DNA of 55,533 nt from a virus. The DNA lies in the IMG/VR virus record IMGVR_UViG_3300021425_000046, positions 1 to 55,533 of that record. One strand, given 5' to 3'. Positions 25,674-38,000 of the stretch are shown in pieces. The notes below the pieces were generated by a model that worked only from the letters and a program-made list of their open reading frames with translations, was not told where the DNA came from and did no database searches. Position numbers and translations under genes: made by a program. Each line of letters starts with the position of its first letter. Position 1 is the stretch's first letter.

Positions 25674-27413
25674 ATGGCAAAATATTCCGAACTTAGAACT
25701 ATGAAAGCCCTACCCATTGGCTCAGTGCAGCCATGGGCAGGACCATTGACAAGAATTCCCAAAGGATGGTTACTATGCAATGGCGCAGAATTAAATTCAG
25801 AAGATTATCCTTTATTAGCTAGAATTTTAAAAGATTCTTATGGTGGTACTAATTTTGGGGGATCATTTCCGAATTATACAGGAACATTTAGATTACCTCC
25901 AACTAATCAGCGAGGATTAGCCGATATTGATGTTCAATATTTTAGTGATGATACTACAACTGAAGTGAATGGAGAAACCGTAAAAAGGCCAGCTCCTATC
26001 GATAATTTAGAAGCATTAACTGTTTTAACTGTAGAGAACGATTTTATTGCTGTAGATGGTGATGGTAGTTTATCTGCACCTACAGTAGTTTTTGCTACCA
26101 CAGATTTATTATTCAGCTATACTCCAGATCCTGATGGATTTATTGCTGGGGTACTACTAGATTTTATTAATTCTGGTCCTCCTCCATACACAGCAGAAAC
26201 TGTCGTATTTTCAAATGTGGAGGCAGTTGGAGGATCTGCTGGCGTAAATGATACAAAAGCAACATTTAAAGTAGTTATTGGAGCGGGAGATGTAGACGGT
26301 GTAACTCCAGGACCAGTTGAAATTAGAAGAGAAAATGGTGGCGAAGGGTATGCTGCTGGAGATTCATTGACTATTCGAGGTGAAGCTTTTTCTTCAATCG
26401 GTGGTGTTACTGGAGTAAATGATTTAATAATTACTGTCACTTCAGTTGGAGATGGATTTTTTAGCGGTTCTATTTCTGGACAATCTATTATTAATGGTTT
26501 TGATATTAGACCAGTTTACGTTATTGGGAGAAAATTATCAAGACAGCATTTTCCACAACACTATCATGGTGGGCAATATAGAACAATTAATAAAGGCGAT
26601 GCTACAACCACACCAGGAAGAGGTGCTGGGGTATATCAAAATGCTGAAATAGATGTAGTCGAATATTGGACTTGGGAAAGAGGATTTAATGGTATTCTTG
26701 GTCAAGATGATACAAGAACAACTCCAGAATTAAATAGTATTGGAAATGTTTGGGCTGGCGCTTGGAATGTACTGCAAGGAGATGGAAGCCCAGGTGAGGT
26801 AAGAACAGTTAACTTAACTTCACCATTCCAACCTGGGGCTGGAAGATATGCACTTGCAGTTGTGGATGGCACTGATGATATTCCAAAAAGGAATAGATTA
26901 ATCTCAACTGCAGCAAATAGTCACGGTGTTGGTAAAGATTGGTTTCAAAAACCGTGGATTGGAGCAAATTTAAGAGATGCACAAGGTAGTTCTACTCCAG
27001 ATAATCTAAAATTACAGCATTTACTTGATACGGGAGAATTTCAAATCGATGTTAGAATTCCTTTTTCTGATGATATTCAATTAGTAAAAACTCCAAACTA
27101 TGATAATGGAGGAAATAATCCTGGAGATAGTGAAGGTATTTTTGGATTTACTGAAGCTCTATATAATACAGCTGGCAATAATTATAATGTAGAAACTGTA
27201 GTAGATCCTACAATAAATAATGTAATTTTACCACACGATCATAATGGATCTTTTAATATAATATATGATGATAGTGGTTTAAGTATAAACCCATCTATTA
27301 GTGTTAAAGTCAGACCAGACATAGTACCAGATAATATCGAAAATGCATTTCAAATAACATACAATGTTCCATCACCTTCGTTAGCAATCATACATTTAAT
27401 CAGAGCATACTAA
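25674..27413 (+). CDS. Tail-collar domain fibre protein
   Basis: 579 aa; ATG one base after the previous stop. The N-terminus is a tail-collar domain: LPIGSVQPWAGP, PKGWLLCNGAELNSEDYPLLA, then FRLPP. An inserted beta domain spans about 90-280 (LTVLTVENDFIAVDG; GYAAGDSLTIRG). His-rich sites, HFPQHYHGGQ (about residue 295) and LPHDHNGSF (about 525), resemble the metal-binding His positions of T4 gp12-like fibres. A short tail fibre or fibre-tip role is inferred. Confidence 0.75.
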   Translation: MAKYSELRTMKALPIGSVQPWAGPLTRIPKGWLLCNGAELNSEDYPLLARILKDSYGGTNFGGSFPNYTGTFRLPPTNQRGLADIDVQYFSDDTTTEVNGETVKRPAPIDNLEALTVLTVENDFIAVDGDGSLSAPTVVFATTDLLFSYTPDPDGFIAGVLLDFINSGPPPYTAETVVFSNVEAVGGSAGVNDTKATFKVVIGAGDVDGVTPGPVEIRRENGGEGYAAGDSLTIRGEAFSSIGGVTGVNDLIITVTSVGDGFFSGSISGQSIINGFDIRPVYVIGRKLSRQHFPQHYHGGQYRTINKGDATTTPGRGAGVYQNAEIDVVEYWTWERGFNGILGQDDTRTTPELNSIGNVWAGAWNVLQGDGSPGEVRTVNLTSPFQPGAGRYALAVVDGTDDIPKRNRLISTAANSHGVGKDWFQKPWIGANLRDAQGSSTPDNLKLQHLLDTGEFQIDVRIPFSDDIQLVKTPNYDNGGNNPGDSEGIFGFTEALYNTAGNNYNVETVVDPTINNVILPHDHNGSFNIIYDDSGLSINPSISVKVRPDIVPDNIENAFQITYNVPSPSLAIIHLIRAY

Positions 27414-27415
27414 AA

Positions 27416-28309
27416 ATGGCATATTACACTAAAGAAAAAGCAAAATTTGGTGGAGTTACTGGAACTATTTTACCATTCACTGTGGAATTGCCATTTGTAA
27501 ATAATCCAAATGAAGATATTTGGAAAAATTTATTACCAGCAGGATTTTTGAGATGTAATGGTGATATTTTAAACGCCAGTGTTTATCCTTCGTTGGCTGC
27601 TGTATTAGGAACAGGTTCTAATTGTGCATTTGCAAAAGTTCCTGAGGATTTGGCGGCAGATGAATTTCAACTTCCTGATATTGGATCAAAATATATAAGA
27701 TCTTCACTAGCATCTGGACAATATTTAAATTTGTTTTTAGAAAGTGATAATACTATAAGAAAAGTTGGTTCTGAAATAGAAGTACAATCTTTAATTGGTA
27801 GTGAAGAAACAATTTCTTATTCTGGAAATTTTACTGTAATTGGTCAATCTGGAATAAGATTTAATGGGTTTCCAATTTACAGATCAAACACAGGATTTAC
27901 TGATACCGATGCTTTAACGGAGGATAATTTCCAAGGTCATGGACATAAAGCAGATGTTGGTGTATTTTCATATTTGGGAAATTGGTCTGAAAGTAGATTT
28001 AATGACAATAGAGGAGATTCTGCTGGTAATGGAGACAATACTGGTCAAACAGAAGGATCTAATAACGGAGTAATTTTAGATTTTCCAGATGGTTCTTCTG
28101 GAACAGTATTTCATAATCACCCAATTAATTTACCTGGATCTATTACACTTAAAGATCCATCTAACAATACTTTAGCTTATTCATTCGGTTCTCAAAATAT
28201 TTCTCCCGATGGTCTAACAAGTACAGTTACAGTAACAACAGAAAATCTTAAGAAATTAGATGATGCAATTTCTCCATATATTTTAGTAGAGTACATTATA
28301 AAGATATAA
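27416..28309 (+). CDS. Second tail-collar domain protein
   Basis: 297 aa; ATG two bases after the upstream stop. Collar signature: GTILPF, LPAGFLRCNGDILNASVYPSLAAVLG, FQLPDIGSKYIRS. His pairs at GHGHK and FHNHPIN parallel those of the neighbouring collar protein, so a trimeric, metal-bound tip is plausible. About half the length of its neighbour because the inserted beta domain is absent. Confidence 0.75.
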   Translation: MAYYTKEKAKFGGVTGTILPFTVELPFVNNPNEDIWKNLLPAGFLRCNGDILNASVYPSLAAVLGTGSNCAFAKVPEDLAADEFQLPDIGSKYIRSSLASGQYLNLFLESDNTIRKVGSEIEVQSLIGSEETISYSGNFTVIGQSGIRFNGFPIYRSNTGFTDTDALTEDNFQGHGHKADVGVFSYLGNWSESRFNDNRGDSAGNGDNTGQTEGSNNGVILDFPDGSSGTVFHNHPINLPGSITLKDPSNNTLAYSFGSQNISPDGLTSTVTVTTENLKKLDDAISPYILVEYIIKI

Positions 28310-28311
28310 AA

Positions 28312-29766
28312 ATGGGAGTAGTATCAGCAACAAATTGGAGTACTAGATCAGAAAAATATAACGAAGCAACTCCATATCCTTTTGTAGTTTCTATTGAAGA
28401 TAATTGGTCTACGTTTCTTGTAAGCAAGGGAATTGTTGGGGATGGGACTTATGTATTTGATGTAATTTTTGAAGATTCGGGTAAACAACAGTTTCGAACT
28501 AGCGCCGATGGGGATGCATATTTTTACATAGATGGAGTTTACGAATTTAAATTATCTAGCGAATCAACATCACCTATAACAACAACCAACAATTTATACG
28601 AAAAAAATAAAATATATCGAATTACTATTGTAGGAAATAATACAGATAGAGGTTTAACTTCAGTAGCTGCTGAATGGGTTGGATATGAATATGCCTATGT
28701 TTCTATAAATTCTTTTACATCGACTCAATTTATAGAATCTGGTGGAACTTTAATTCCTACAAGTAAGGTAAATTTATTCTGGGATATAAACAATGCGAAA
28801 GAAATTTTAATTGATAATAATGTTGGTGACGTAACAGGTTTTACAAGCAAAATAGTTGATACATATTTACAGTCAAAATATCCAGAAAATTCTCCAGCAA
28901 CAAAAACATATACTATAACTGCAGTTGGTTATGTACCAACAGATATTCAATCAAAAACTCTTACTGTATCAATAAATAACGATAATGAATTTGAGTATTT
29001 TGAACAGGGAGTTACTAAATTTTACGAAATTCCAAGTTTTCTAGATATTGATTCCGATGAAGAACAAGTGCGTCTTTTGGGTAATATTTATGGAATTGAT
29101 ATGAAAACTAATCTTAGTTCACCAAACGGACAGTTTACAATAGCAATTGAAAATAGTACATCTTCTTTTTCTACATCAACAACAGTAGATCCAGGAGATC
29201 AAGTTTATATAAAATTTAGTCCTCCTCCTTTTAGTACAGATGAGTTTGGAGAACCAAATATAACTCAATACGTAATGGATATTGGTCCAATACGTAAAAA
29301 ATTTAATGTTGGTAGAAGAGCACCTAACATTAGAGCAGTAGATTTTGATGCTTCTGATGTATCAGAAGGTATTCCATATCCAGATATTGACACCATTGAA
29401 GGTAATCCAACTGAATATTTAATAACGTCTATTCCTTCTATTGATACTCAAAGTATTGAATTAGTTACTCCAAATGGTCCTCAAATAACAACTAATATAA
29501 AAAATTATTCTGAAGGACATATTACATCTCCAGTTGAATTGCGAGTTATTCCTTCTGGAACAACAGATGCACAAAAAGAACAAATACAATTCGTAGAACC
29601 AAATAATTTTTATGTAGATGATCCAACTCAGCGAAGAATTTTAAACAATATAGATCTTTCTTCTATAACGTTACGAGCAGGAACAACACATTCCCCAACA
29701 AATCCAAATCAAATAAGAATAAGACAAGGAAATGCAGTACTAACTGCATATAATGTATTGCAATAA
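28312..29766 (+). CDS. Virion structural protein with Ig-like domains
   Basis: 484 aa, coupled to the previous gene (two-base gap). Beta-strand-rich throughout; the N-terminal segment (YVFDVIFEDSGKQQFRTSADG, YFYIDGVYEFKL) looks like a carbohydrate- or lipid-binding sandwich, followed by Ig-like modules. About 200 C-terminal residues (PPFSTDEFG ... GIPYPDIDT ... PTEYLI ... SIELVTPNG) align by eye with the C-terminus of the next protein. No known family named; likely tail fibre or adhesin component. Confidence 0.6.
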   Translation: MGVVSATNWSTRSEKYNEATPYPFVVSIEDNWSTFLVSKGIVGDGTYVFDVIFEDSGKQQFRTSADGDAYFYIDGVYEFKLSSESTSPITTTNNLYEKNKIYRITIVGNNTDRGLTSVAAEWVGYEYAYVSINSFTSTQFIESGGTLIPTSKVNLFWDINNAKEILIDNNVGDVTGFTSKIVDTYLQSKYPENSPATKTYTITAVGYVPTDIQSKTLTVSINNDNEFEYFEQGVTKFYEIPSFLDIDSDEEQVRLLGNIYGIDMKTNLSSPNGQFTIAIENSTSSFSTSTTVDPGDQVYIKFSPPPFSTDEFGEPNITQYVMDIGPIRKKFNVGRRAPNIRAVDFDASDVSEGIPYPDIDTIEGNPTEYLITSIPSIDTQSIELVTPNGPQITTNIKNYSEGHITSPVELRVIPSGTTDAQKEQIQFVEPNNFYVDDPTQRRILNNIDLSSITLRAGTTHSPTNPNQIRIRQGNAVLTAYNVLQ

Positions 29767-29769
29767 ATA
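29762..29769 (+). promoter_or_regulatory. T4-type late promoter AATAAATA
   Basis: Includes the TAA stop (29764-29766) of the upstream gene; next ATG at 29783. Confidence 0.55.
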
Positions 29770-29782
29770 ATTATAAAAGAAA

Positions 29783-31828
29783 ATGGCTGCATCCTGGAAT
29801 AAAAATCCTATTTACGACACATCTAAAGATATAGAATTTTTTTCTGATGTAGAAGATACAACAGATACTATCATTATACCTTTTGCTGTCATTCGAGTTT
29901 ATACTGAAGCATGTGGTGGTGGCGGTGGTGGTGGTAAATCAAATGCTGATTCACAAGATGCATTTCCTGATGATGCAGCAAGTGGAGGAGGCGGAGGAGC
30001 ATGGTGTTATAAAAGTTGGAATGTAATAAAAGGCGATGAATTTACCTTCAAAGTAGGTAAAGGTGGTAACGGAAAAACGGGTCAATCTGGAGTAGGTGAA
30101 GATGGAGGAGACAGTGAAGTAAGTTACACTACTGGGTTAGCTAATATTCCAATGATTGCTGGTGGTGGTGATGGTGGTGCTCGATCTGCAGCAGCACCTG
30201 GAGGTGTCTTTTCTGGAGCTGATGGTGGAGTAAATGGAAGATCTACCGATGTAATTATTTCTAACAATAGAGATGCTCGTGGTGGAAGAGGTGGCGGTGC
30301 AGCTGGTCAAGGATCTGGTTCAAGAACTAATGGTTTGTTTACCGTAAATTGGTCGTGTTGTACTAGCTGGCAAGGGGATGGAGACAGTGGTGGACAAGCT
30401 GTTTGGACCTGTTTACAATATACAAATTATAGTGTAGATGTAGAAGCTAGAATATGCGGCGGTCCTGGTGGAGCTGGTGTTGGTGTTGGCGGTCTTTTAT
30501 TAAACTCAGGAATAAATGCTGATACAGCTCCAGGAGGTTATTACCGAGTAAATGGTAAGCCAGGATCATTATATGGAGGAGGTGGTGGTGGATCTTCAGG
30601 TGGTCACGGAAAAAATGTATTTACATTATTTGATTCGGGATATGGTGATTTACAAAGTGCTACTGGTTCTAATCAAATCATTGGCGGACCATTTTTCTTT
30701 GCTTGTTATGGCACTGTATTTACTTTAAGTAATATAAGATTGGGAACTGCAAATAGCGGTGCTGGTGATGGTGGTGATGGTGCTAGAGGATTTGTTTACT
30801 TATCAGCAAATTATAAAGAACCAGAAATTCTTGGTGTGGAAATACCTACGGTATATAATCTCGAAGGGACTCCAACTAAAAATATGACTTGTAATTATGT
30901 AACAAAATATGCTAGTGAAGTATGGTTAAATGATTCTCAAGGAAATGAAATGTTTAGAATTACGGTAACAGATGCCCAAGGAGAACCAGATAAAGTACCT
31001 GATGGAGGAACAAATTTTGTTTCAACTCTACAATCAAGAGTAGAAAATGGTATCTCTCCAGCATGTGATACGTTTACTTTTTACGCCAAAGGTCCAGGAG
31101 GACAAGTAAGTCAACAAGTACAAGGTTGTATCTATAATGACGATTGTATTAAAGATGTAGTTATACCAAATCAAGGACCATTTGATCCAAATGAACCTGT
31201 TAGTATAAATGTAAAAATTGAAGATATTGATATGCCAACTAGAATTCAGGTTTCTAGTGGTCTAACATTTGATATAGATTTTCAAGGATTAAATATTGGT
31301 AGTTCTTCGTTAATAACCAATAACCAAACGGTGACATTAAAAACAAGAACGTTACCATTTTGTACAGACGAAAGAGGACTGCAACACTATAGAAATTTGT
31401 ATGTAGAATTTGGCAGTGGTGAGGGTTATTGCAACGTTAAGAGGTATGATTTTACAGTTATTACTAGAGAACCAGTTATAGCTGAACAACAAATTGATTT
31501 TACTGATAATAGTATTTCTTTCCCATATCCCAAAATTGATACTACAGATGTTGTTCCTACTGAATATTTAAGCAATAATAATGGTCCTGTTCCTATACAA
31601 GATATTGAATTAGCTGATCCTTATGGGGTTCAAGTAAGAGTTTTAGATACAGAATTTTCAACTTCATATACAAAAGATTTCCAAGACACCAGAGCACAGC
31701 AATCATCTGATGCTCAAGTACAAGTTAATCGTAGTGAAGCTGGATTGCAAGCATGGAGAAATCCAAATATTATTGGTGTTAATGAATTGCCACCAGCAAC
31801 TGGTCCTTGTATAACAAATGAATCATAA
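29783..31828 (+). CDS. Glycine-rich tail fibre/adhesin-like protein
   Basis: 681 aa. Residues about 45-350 are a glycine-rich domain (runs of 5-7 Gly, GGDGGAR, GGRGGGAAGQG) as in receptor-binding phage fibres, where packed polyglycine helices form the tip. It also has scattered Cys (SCCTSW, VWTCLQ). Residues 355-681 are Ig-like; the final part (FPYPKIDTTDVVPTEYL ... IQDIELADPYG) is related to the C-terminus of the preceding protein. Host-surface binding is inferred. Confidence 0.65.
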   Translation: MAASWNKNPIYDTSKDIEFFSDVEDTTDTIIIPFAVIRVYTEACGGGGGGGKSNADSQDAFPDDAASGGGGGAWCYKSWNVIKGDEFTFKVGKGGNGKTGQSGVGEDGGDSEVSYTTGLANIPMIAGGGDGGARSAAAPGGVFSGADGGVNGRSTDVIISNNRDARGGRGGGAAGQGSGSRTNGLFTVNWSCCTSWQGDGDSGGQAVWTCLQYTNYSVDVEARICGGPGGAGVGVGGLLLNSGINADTAPGGYYRVNGKPGSLYGGGGGGSSGGHGKNVFTLFDSGYGDLQSATGSNQIIGGPFFFACYGTVFTLSNIRLGTANSGAGDGGDGARGFVYLSANYKEPEILGVEIPTVYNLEGTPTKNMTCNYVTKYASEVWLNDSQGNEMFRITVTDAQGEPDKVPDGGTNFVSTLQSRVENGISPACDTFTFYAKGPGGQVSQQVQGCIYNDDCIKDVVIPNQGPFDPNEPVSINVKIEDIDMPTRIQVSSGLTFDIDFQGLNIGSSSLITNNQTVTLKTRTLPFCTDERGLQHYRNLYVEFGSGEGYCNVKRYDFTVITREPVIAEQQIDFTDNSISFPYPKIDTTDVVPTEYLSNNNGPVPIQDIELADPYGVQVRVLDTEFSTSYTKDFQDTRAQQSSDAQVQVNRSEAGLQAWRNPNIIGVNELPPATGPCITNES

Positions 31829-31831
31829 ATA
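31824..31831 (+). promoter_or_regulatory. T4-type late promoter CATAAATA
   Basis: Includes the TAA stop 31826-31828 of the Gly-rich protein; 25 bases before the small gene at 31856. Confidence 0.55.
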
Positions 31832-31855
31832 AATTTAAACTATTATAAAGTTACC

Positions 31856-32032
31856 ATGGGCAAGAAATTAAGTGATCATCAACCTAATAATTTAAAGCCA
31901 GATTCGATGTTTACTTCTGAAATTATCAAATTTGAAAATATTCCAGAAGGAGAAAAAGTAGAAATTAAGGCAAGTAAACCAATTGAAGTTAGAGTCAATA
32001 ATGGTAAGTGGATTCAAATTATTCCTGATTAA
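31856..32032 (+). CDS. Small late protein, unknown function
   Basis: 58 aa (MGKKLSDHQPNNLKPDSMFT...), with a beta-rich end (KVEIKASKPIEVRVNNGKWI). It lies alone between two late promoters in the adhesin module, so it may be a small virion or assembly protein. ATG has no strong Shine-Dalgarno. No family recognised. Confidence 0.6.
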   Translation: MGKKLSDHQPNNLKPDSMFTSEIIKFENIPEGEKVEIKASKPIEVRVNNGKWIQIIPD

Positions 32033-32034
32033 TA

Positions 32035-32042
32035 GATAAATA
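32035..32042 (+). promoter_or_regulatory. T4-type late promoter GATAAATA
   Basis: Three bases after the small gene's stop; drives the 1988-aa gene at 32070. Confidence 0.55.
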
Positions 32043-32069
32043 CTAAAAGACAAAGATTAATCTTTATAA

Positions 32070-35000
32070 ATGGCTGAAAGAGTACTTGTAGGCGCTCAAG
32101 ATACGGTAGAAATTAGATACCCAACTCCTTCAACTTGGAACACTCAAGTTGAAGTAGAAGTTAGAGTTGGTGCATCTGATATTGATACCATATTATTTGG
32201 AACAAGGATTCCACAAGCAAAAACCCCAGAATTCGATAACCTACTACAGTATCAAAGAGGATATGATAGCACAAGTGCTACCAGTTACGTATTTTCTTTT
32301 GAAAGAGATACATTTTATTATACTGACGAATTCTTAATTGATCAAATAGAATTAAGAGTTCCTATTATTATTTCAGCTGAAACTACTGGTCCAAAAAATT
32401 TAAGTGCTAATGTTGAGGAATGTGCATATGAAATTAATGGCAGTGGTACTTGGGTAAATATTGCAAATTCTAAAGTATCATTTACTGGCAATATTACCAA
32501 AGATTCTAAAGTAATCACAAACGTTTCATCTACCAGTGGTTTGTTTGTTGGGATGTCAATTAGTGGCAATCCACATATTAGTGGAATGATTACTGCTATT
32601 AATGCAGCAGCAAATACAGTAACTTTAACTAATTTAGCAAAATCTTCAGCCTTATCTTCTTCGCTAACTGCATATAATACAGTTAAAAAAGGAGACACTG
32701 TAAGATTAAGAATTAAAACTGAAGATTGGTACACTACAAGTACTAAATTAACATGTCAAATATCTGATGAAACCTGGGGAACTGATCTTAACGAGCCAGC
32801 AACAACAACTATTGGCACTTGGTCTATTACAACAAGACCACAAAAATTAGCAATTCCTCAATTTTATTTCTTTGATTATGTTGATATTACCGCAAATGAA
32901 TTTGGTGGTTGGAAATATTTTGATATTCCAGTAACACAACTAACATCCACAACACCAAATGGTGTTGATTTTGATGTCATTCTACAAACTTCAGTAACTT
33001 TTGATGGAGAAGTATCAAAAGATGGAGGAGCAACTTGGGTTAATGCTTCTAATTCACCGATGCTTAGTGTTTATGCAGGTGACATAGTAAAATGTAGGGT
33101 AAAAATTGGCGAAACCTACACAACAAAAACTAAGTCAATAATTACTGTATATTCTATTGCTGGAGAAAAAGAGAATCTTGGATTTCCTACAGATAGAGAA
33201 AATAATATTGTAGGAACTTGGGGATACACAAAGATTTTGCCTGGAATAACTCAGTCGTCTGAAGTAACACAGACGATGGCTACAGTTACTGATGATTGGT
33301 ATATGTGGACGGAAGTTGATCGTTACCCAGATCAATTTTCATTATCTCCAATATATACCATTTCTGATGGAGATGAAGTTGTAGTTTCCAGTACAAACGT
33401 TTTCAATTTTGCGGAACCAAGTTTTAATCAACAGGTTCCTGACTTTGTTTATAAATGTGATTTTACGGTAAGTGGTCTTGGAACAGAATATCCTGCAGGA
33501 GCCTATGCCGAAATAAATTCAGATGAAACTAAAATTATAGTAACTAATAATACATTATTGCCAGGAGTAAATATTGGTGTAGATGGCATTGATACTTCTA
33601 TTGTAAACGGACAAACGGTAGAAATTGAATGTATTGTTGCAAAAGCAGGTGCTAGAATTAGAAGACAAAGATCTAACAGTCAGGGAGGATTTGATTTTAC
33701 TGAATGGTCTGATCGAGTTTATGTAATAAATGGTGACATCATTAATGTACAATATGCATCACCAAATGATTATAATACTAGTATTAATAGCATTATTAGA
33801 TTTTTAGGACCACCATTTGGTGGATCTTTAGGGAATCCCACGCAGGGACCATCTGCTGATTTAAAATCAGAATTAGATAAACAAGATACAATTACAATAA
33901 AAACTAGACTTGCTAGAACAAAACCATATGAATTTAAAATAAAAAATGTTTATGATGCAGATCCAAATGACAGTTTTGTAGATACTGTTTCTCTTAGGGG
34001 ATATGATGTTGACGTAAATGGATTTGTTTCTTCTATTAATGGACTATCTCAAATTAAAACTCCATTAATACAATATTCATCAAATGTCATATCAATTCCA
34101 AGACCATTTACTCCTACAGGATCAGTTTCTCTTTTCGTAAAAGGTTCTTCTGGATCAAATTATGGAGATCTTGTATCTACTAGCGTAAGAGTAGGAACTT
34201 CTACTAATTACTACGAAGATGAATGGTTAGTATTTAATAAAGAAGGACAAGATTGGATTTATACGAGTTGGGGAGGTTCAAATTTTTACAATGAATTTGA
34301 ATTCCCACCATTTGCTTCGGAGTTATATTTTGTTTTAGTTGGAGCAGGTGGCGGAAATGGAGGAGATGATGCACCAAACAGCTTTGGTGGTAGAGGAGGT
34401 AAAGGTAATGTATTAAGAGGTGTTATAACTTTACCCGATGAACTGCTATTCGCTAGCTACAGAAGAATTCGTGTTTATTCTCCACAAGCTGGTGTTGATG
34501 GTGTTTCGTCATTAAGTGGTGCTTCTGGAGGAACTGGTGGATGGGGTTATGCAATTGGTGGTAATGGTGGAAATGCTGGTACAGCAAATTCAGACCGTTC
34601 TGGTGGCGGTGGTGGAGGCGGTGGAGCTGCTGCAATCACTTTTGTTACTAGAGATGAAAATAACGTAGAAACAGAAACACTTCTTGCTTTAGCTGGTGGT
34701 GGTGCTGGTGGCGGTGGTGCAGGTAATGATACAAGCACACAAGAATCATTCCAAAATGCTCATTGGGATGTTGTAAATGAAAATAACGCCGCAATTGGTA
34801 CTATAAAAGGAAATTTATCTGGTTTATCTTTATCAGGAAACAATGGAGAAACTAATCCAGGACAAGGTGGTGGTGCTGGTGGTGGAGGCGGTGGCTTTGG
34901 TGTGGGTGGATATATCATAACAGAGAAACGTGATAATATTAGCGGTGGAGGTGGTTTTTATGGAGATACTGGAGTCGTTCTTCAATCTAATGACTTGGAT

Positions 35001-38000
35001 GCAACTGGAGGAACAGGTGGCGGAGCTTACTATAATTCATCATATGTATCATTACTTGATGATTATGAATATGGTAATTTTGGTTCTGCTGCAAATGAAG
35101 ATGGAGAAGTTTATGTATATTACGCACCACAAGATAGGACACCAATTTTCGTAGGAACATTTGAAAATACACTTGATGCAGAGCCAGGAATAACAATCCA
35201 ATCAAATAAAATTCAAGTTACTGATATTACTGGTTTAGTTGATGTTACGATATTTAATAGAGGAACTACTGGAGCCTCATTTTATAAATGTGATGAAAAT
35301 CAACAAAATTGTCAAGAACAAGGAGCAACAGGTTTTGTTACAAATAATCAATGGATTTACTTAGAAGCAGCTCCTGGTAATGCTTATGAAAGTCCATATA
35401 CAGTAGAAGTAATAGTAGGCACAAGAACAATATACTGGGATATTCAAACTAAAGAAAAACCAGATGAATTTCCAGATAATATTTACGAAATCCCAGATAA
35501 AATTGGAGTAGAACCAAGTACACCAATTGATGCATTAAAAACTGATGTTAATTATGTTCCAAATGTTGTAGAAAGTGATGCAGTAGTAATTACTGGTATT
35601 AATACAAAAACTAGAATTACTGCAACCGCAGTTGTTGAAAATAATGTTCAAATTTCAATATGTGATGTTAACGGAGTATGTGGTCCATGGAAAGATCCTT
35701 CTAATGATAATGATCCTGTATTAATTGGTAATGGTGAATATTTTAAAGTTAGAATGGATGCTTCTACTAGTTATAGTACGACAGTAAGCACTAGAATTAG
35801 AGTAGGAACAGATCCAAGTGGGTATATTTATAGTGTATCAACTAGAAATCCCCCTGATATTAATCCAGAAGAATTTTTATTTTTATCTGCTACTAGTGTA
35901 GAACCAGGAACAAGAACAAGATCACCAAATACAATTAGAATTAATGGTTTATCAGAACCAGTATTATTTACTGTAGATGATCCTCAAAGTAATGATGAAC
36001 AATACATCAGTATTGTTTTAAATGACGTTTTAGTACAATCTAATACAGTAACTGTAGAAAATAGAGATACTGTTAGATTAATTTACGATTCTCCAGATAT
36101 AATTGGGGCTTCATGGACATTTAACGTAACTGCTGGTGGTTATACTACTACATGGTTTGTTCAAAATGCAGGCAATGCTGCCACAACTCCAGATCCATTT
36201 ACATTTACTACAAAGAGTGGAGATGCTGGCATTTATGTAGAAACTGATGAAATTATTCAAATTACTGGTCTTGGTGCTGGTGTTGATGTTGGAGTTTATT
36301 TAACAAATGGAGGGCAAGTAAGATCTTCCAATACAATAGCTGGTATTGATTCTGCTAGTTGGTATACAGCAACAATAAATGATCAAATTTCGGTCCAAAA
36401 TAATACATATATTCAAGTTAGATTATTTTCTAGTTTAATTCCTGGGTTACCAAAATCGACTAAAATTTATGTTGGAAGTTACTCAACTGTTTTTACAGTT
36501 TATAGTGCAGCAGATGCTGGTGATATTATCAAAGGTCAATGGTATAGTAGCATTCAACCAATTATTAGAGATGAAGCGGGAGCACAACTTGGTAGATTCT
36601 CTTCAAAATTTGATGGACTTCCAATTGGTTCTTTGATGCCAGTATTTAAAGATACTACACAAGAATATAATTGGGGAGATCTTGATGGAAATCTTAACTC
36701 AAGATTCCATGGTTGGATCTATTGTGATGGAAGAGCAGTAAGTAAAGATGACTACCCATTATTATATGATCTATTTACTAATGGTGGTAGAACTGTAGCT
36801 TACTATAATGAAGATGCAATCACTGGAGAATTTTTCCTACCTGATTTTAGAAATAGAAAAGTTCTTGGTACTGGAGTAGTTGATTCTACCTCATTGGCAT
36901 CTCCAATTGTAAATCCAACATATTCACCATTAGGATCAACTTCTGGTAATATAAGTGGACAGAGGCCAGGATGCGTTGGTGGAATGTGGTTTATTGACAC
37001 TATTGGTGATCCTGGGTATGATGGCCAACAAAATACAGAGCTAGAGCAAGTATATACTCCTGCTGAGGGTCAAAAAGCACAAGAAAGTCCATACTTTACT
37101 GTAGCAAATATCAGAACCCAAGGATATAATAATGTTACTAATAGTATACAATTTTCCACATCAGGTAGCATTACAGCTCCAATTTCTATTGGTTCTGTTA
37201 GAATTTTTGATGTTCCTTTACATACTCACTTGTTAATTACTGGCCAACCAGATCCTGGCAGAAACAAAGGTATTGTTTTCTGGGGCAGAAGAGGTGGAAT
37301 AAATCAAGGAAAATTAAATCAAGTTTGGATCGAATCTTATCCTAATCCCCCAACAGATTCGTCTCCAACTAGACCCAAAACTGCGATTATTAATTTATGG
37401 GGTTATGCAGTAGCTCCAGTAACTACTACCGACAATGATGTTATTGGTACACCAAATACACCAACGAGGGGTCCAAATTGGTATTATAGATTTTCTCAGT
37501 ATTCTGGTGAGATTATAGATCCAGATCCTTTTGGGGGAGGAGTATATTATCAAGGTCAATATGTTTCAGACAATGGATTTCTTAGTGGAGTTGTGATTAA
37601 TTTTAATGCTTTTAATGGATCAACGAATGAACTTGAAATTAAAAAATATATTGATTGGGATGGATTAGCTATATCTGAAACAAGATGGATTGCTTCTGTT
37701 GATATTCCAGAAAAAGATATTTCAATTAGAGGATTTACTCCAGCTGAAAAATCAACACATAGTCATTTCTTATCAATAATTCAACCTGGACCATTAAATA
37801 ATACATACAGTTATGGTCATGCGTCTGCAGAAGGAACTGCAAAATCTGGAACACCAAGTACAGATGTAGTTAATGTAACATTTAGTGCATTAGATACTGG
37901 TTTAGAAGTATTACCTGGAACATTTGTTCTTTCAGGTAATAAACAATTAATTCCAACTCCAGAATTAAGTCCACAAAATAAAATACCACTAATTACTCCA

